The notes beneath the pieces are model-generated. The model did no database searches. It was not told the DNA's origin and saw only the letters and a list, made by a program, of their open reading frames with translations. DNA of 64,000 nucleotides from Pararge aegeria (Eukaryota > Arthropoda > Insecta > Lepidoptera > Nymphalidae). The stretch spans positions 9,310,001-9,374,000 of the forward strand of contig NC_053201.1 in NCBI RefSeq assembly GCF_905163445.1. The letters are read 5' to 3'. A program made the position numbers and the translations under genes. Positions 62,286 through 64,000 of this stretch are shown here, in pieces; positions within the stretch are counted from its first letter, which is position 1; every line of letters starts with the position of its first letter.

Positions 62286-62559
62286 TATGAAAATTAAGCT
62301 TAATTTGCTATACTCCGAGAAAAGCAGGAGAATCTGTATGGTGTGATTTATAATTTACTTAATCCTTATACTCCACACTAAACAGATATTCGGCAATGTA
62401 CCCTCTACGCAGGTTTCGCTCCGAAACCGGAGCATCCTCAGGAGATGTTGACTTTACAATGACTGAATGAATGAGGATGTGGACTTAGCAATTATTCATA
62501 AGGCTTAATTTTCATAATATATCATGGATATCCGCAAAGTAACGTCTGCTTCTATCCAA
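62286..62559 (+). mobile_element. M1 MITE copy 6, flanked by 12-bp direct repeats
   Basis: Body intact from TATGAAAATTAAGCTTAATT to AATATATCATGGATATCCGCAAAGTAACGTCTGCTTCTATCC. The left terminal 40 bp is absent. TGATATAAAAAT occurs at 62,274-62,285 and again at 62,560-62,571, right at the edges. Confidence 0.75.
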
Positions 62560-62574
62560 TGATATAAAAATGAG

Positions 62575-63035
62575 ATATATATATATTTTTTAAGTTACTT
62601 ACCTTCTGGCATTAGCTTTGTACTGTGCTTCTAGCGATGATACTGAATTGTCTGACGTTACTCTTAAAAACACGTTAAAGTTTCTTCAGTGTGTATAAAG
62701 CCTTATAATAGGGGCAATTCCCACGTGCAACCCGGCTCGATGCCCACCACTGAGCAGGTCACGGTCTCCCAGGTAATTTAAACAAGTGAAAGTTTGTAAA
62801 TCGTATATTAGTTTACTGCCACTTGAGTATATAATAAACATGTGTGAAGGGGAAAATTGGCCTATTTCGTGTTTACTTACTGTGTATTTTTAGAAAAATT
62901 CTAAAGTGGTATGACTTTTTTTGATAATGTACGTGCACACACGTGACCTTCGGCACGCCTAGCAGACCAGCACTTGCGTTTTAGTTTGATCAAAATTGTA
63001 TTTTATTCTTTACCGCTCTCAAAATTCATAAAATA
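62575..63035. other. AT-rich stretch, nothing recognised
   Basis: A G+C-richer patch (62,715-62,770) without motif. No gene. Confidence 0.4.
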
Positions 63036-63037
63036 CA

Positions 63038-63130
63038 AAAATTCATTTATTTCAAGTAGGCCAAGTTTTCAAGCACTTTTGAAACGTCTAGTCAGCCTGT
63101 TTGTAGTGACTCTACCACCTCTGTAGCTAT
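63038..63130 (-). mobile_element. L2 LINE 3' end fragment, inverted
   Basis: AAATTCATTTATTTCAAGTAGGCC..GCACTTTTGAAACGTCTAG..GTGACTCTACCACC. Confidence 0.7.
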
Positions 63131-63239
63131 TACGAACATAACACAATATATTCGAGAGAATTGCATCAGCCACATTTGTGTGTCATTCCATTTTGTATTG
63201 CGCATAGTTACCTCAAACTAAAGCCTAAGAAAATGTCAA

Positions 63240-63300
63240 CGCATGTTGTTGTCGGTCCTGAAAATTCTATATGCATTTCAGATTATATATGTGATCTATG
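63240..63300 (+). mobile_element. Relic of the 26.5-kb tRNA-like SINE (tail)
   Basis: GTCGGTCCTGAAAATTCTATATGCATTTCAGATT matches CTGTCGGTTCAGAAAATTTTTATATGCATTTTAAATT at 26,850. Confidence 0.5.
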
Positions 63301-63514
63301 TTAAACTTCACTAGCTTAGTTCCTGTGAACGATGTCATTCAAAGGCAGTCCTAGTCTGCCGATAATCACGTTACGCACGAGGCCTAGTCGCACGGTCTGA
63401 CACTGAATAGCTTTGCAAGTTTAGAACATTCGCCTATTACTGTGAGGGACAGAGTATTACTTAAACGAATTCGGCCAGCGGTTCGCCTCGAAGTAAGACC
63501 TCGCATTGGATGTG

Positions 63515-63815
63515 TATGAAGCGGTGAAAGCCCAGTGCCCAGGGACCGAGTTAGTATCTTCTTCTCTATCTTAACTTTTCTATGTTATGTGACTTAAGTA
63601 ATTTAAATATCACTGGATTCAACGGTTAAAGAAAACATCGTAAGGAAACATAAAACCTGCAAGCCTGAGAGTTCTCCAAAATGTTCTTCAAGTTGTGTGG
63701 AGTCCACCAAACGCACTAGGCCAGCGTGGTGGACTACGGCCTTAACCCCTTCTCATTGTGGGAGGAGACCCGTGCCCCATGTACTGGGGCCTCGTATGAT
63801 ATGATGAAGTTACCC
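63515..63815 (+). mobile_element. S2 SINE, most complete copy
   Basis: Decayed head (GAAGCGGTGAAAGCCCAGTGCC..GGACCGAG), body ATCACTGGATTCAACGGTTAAAG, AACATCGTAAGGAAAC, CCTGCAAGCCTGAGAGTTCTCC, GGCCAGCGTGGTGGACTACGGCC, CATTGTGGGAGGAGACCCGTGCCCC, and the GGGGCCTCGTATGATATGATGAAG end. Confidence 0.75.
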
Positions 63816-63917
63816 TTCTAAATTTTAATTTCTCTAGCTTTGAACAATATGAACTTATAAAATACAATTCTGTCTTTCCGAAATAAAAATAAGATTTAAT
63901 TACTCCCTACATAATGA

Positions 63918-64000
63918 AGCTGCCTGTGAAAATCCAGTCGAAATAGGTAACAGCGGTTCTGAAGATAAACCCGAACAGACAGAGAGACAGAGAAATAAAT
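63918..64000 (+). repeat. Dispersed repeat shared with 4,960
   Basis: GCTGCCTGTGAAAATCCAGTCG..GGTTCTGAAGATAAACCCGAACAGACAGAGAGACAGAG. It runs off the window end. Confidence 0.4.

Overview
This window looks like lepidopteran (moth or butterfly) nuclear DNA, most likely intergenic or deep-intronic. It is AT-rich (roughly one third G+C by eye) and is built from decayed, nested transposable-element fragments of types common in Lepidoptera. The most telling family is a tRNA-headed SINE that I recognise as Metulj-like (described from Heliconius), present in about seven copies. Others are RTE-type non-LTR tails, 3' ends of CR1/Jockey-like LINEs that stop in an AATAAA-type signal plus microsatellite, hAT-like and fold-back MITEs, and Helitron-like tails. 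I see no intact cellular gene, rRNA, functional tRNA, CRISPR array, bacterial operon or plasmid feature. Most open frames of 60-100 codons lie inside repeats or look like chance.

Layout. 0-5 kb: a short perfect hairpin, a diverged direct-repeat pair, RTE and LINE 3' ends. 5-10 kb: stacked LINE ends, a possible signal-peptide exon (5.95 kb), the first copy of a TIR MITE called M1 here, a G-run element, and a Metulj copy split by a LINE. 10-24 kb: RTE, SINE and MITE mosaic, ending in an hAT MITE with a perfect 8-bp target duplication. 24-27 kb: a 26-bp hairpin beside (TA)n, then a Metulj copy split by an inverted tRNA-like SINE pair, with a second copy of that SINE nearby. 27-43 kb: sparse AT-rich DNA with scattered SINEs, LINE ends, a fold-back MITE and exon-like fragments. 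43-49 kb: LINE and Helitron-like debris, a small exon-like ORF (44.14 kb), and a tandem triplication (47.2-48.7 kb) of a module that retains a decayed minus-strand reading frame. 49-54 kb: the most gene-like stretch, a degenerate intronless coding region on the minus strand (50.94-51.72 kb) and a broken plus-strand one nearby (52.09-52.40 kb). 54-64 kb: an inverted repeat pair (55.2 and 57.4 kb), LINE tails, and two M1 copies, one with a 27-bp-arm hairpin and one flanked by 12-bp direct repeats.

Family labels used below: M1 = long-TIR MITE; D = dispersed repeat of unknown class; C = tRNA-SINE ending in an AATAA/A-rich tail; S2 = tRNA-SINE whose tail ends near a TGATGATG-type sequence; L1, L2, L3 = three different LINE 3' ends. 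These labels are mine. Class assignments come from motifs and remembered consensus sequences; no database was searched, and repeat edges are approximate to tens of bases.

The two things most worth following up are the unidentified degenerate coding region at 50.94-51.72 kb and the unusual number of short, nearly perfect, small-loop inverted duplications spread through the window.
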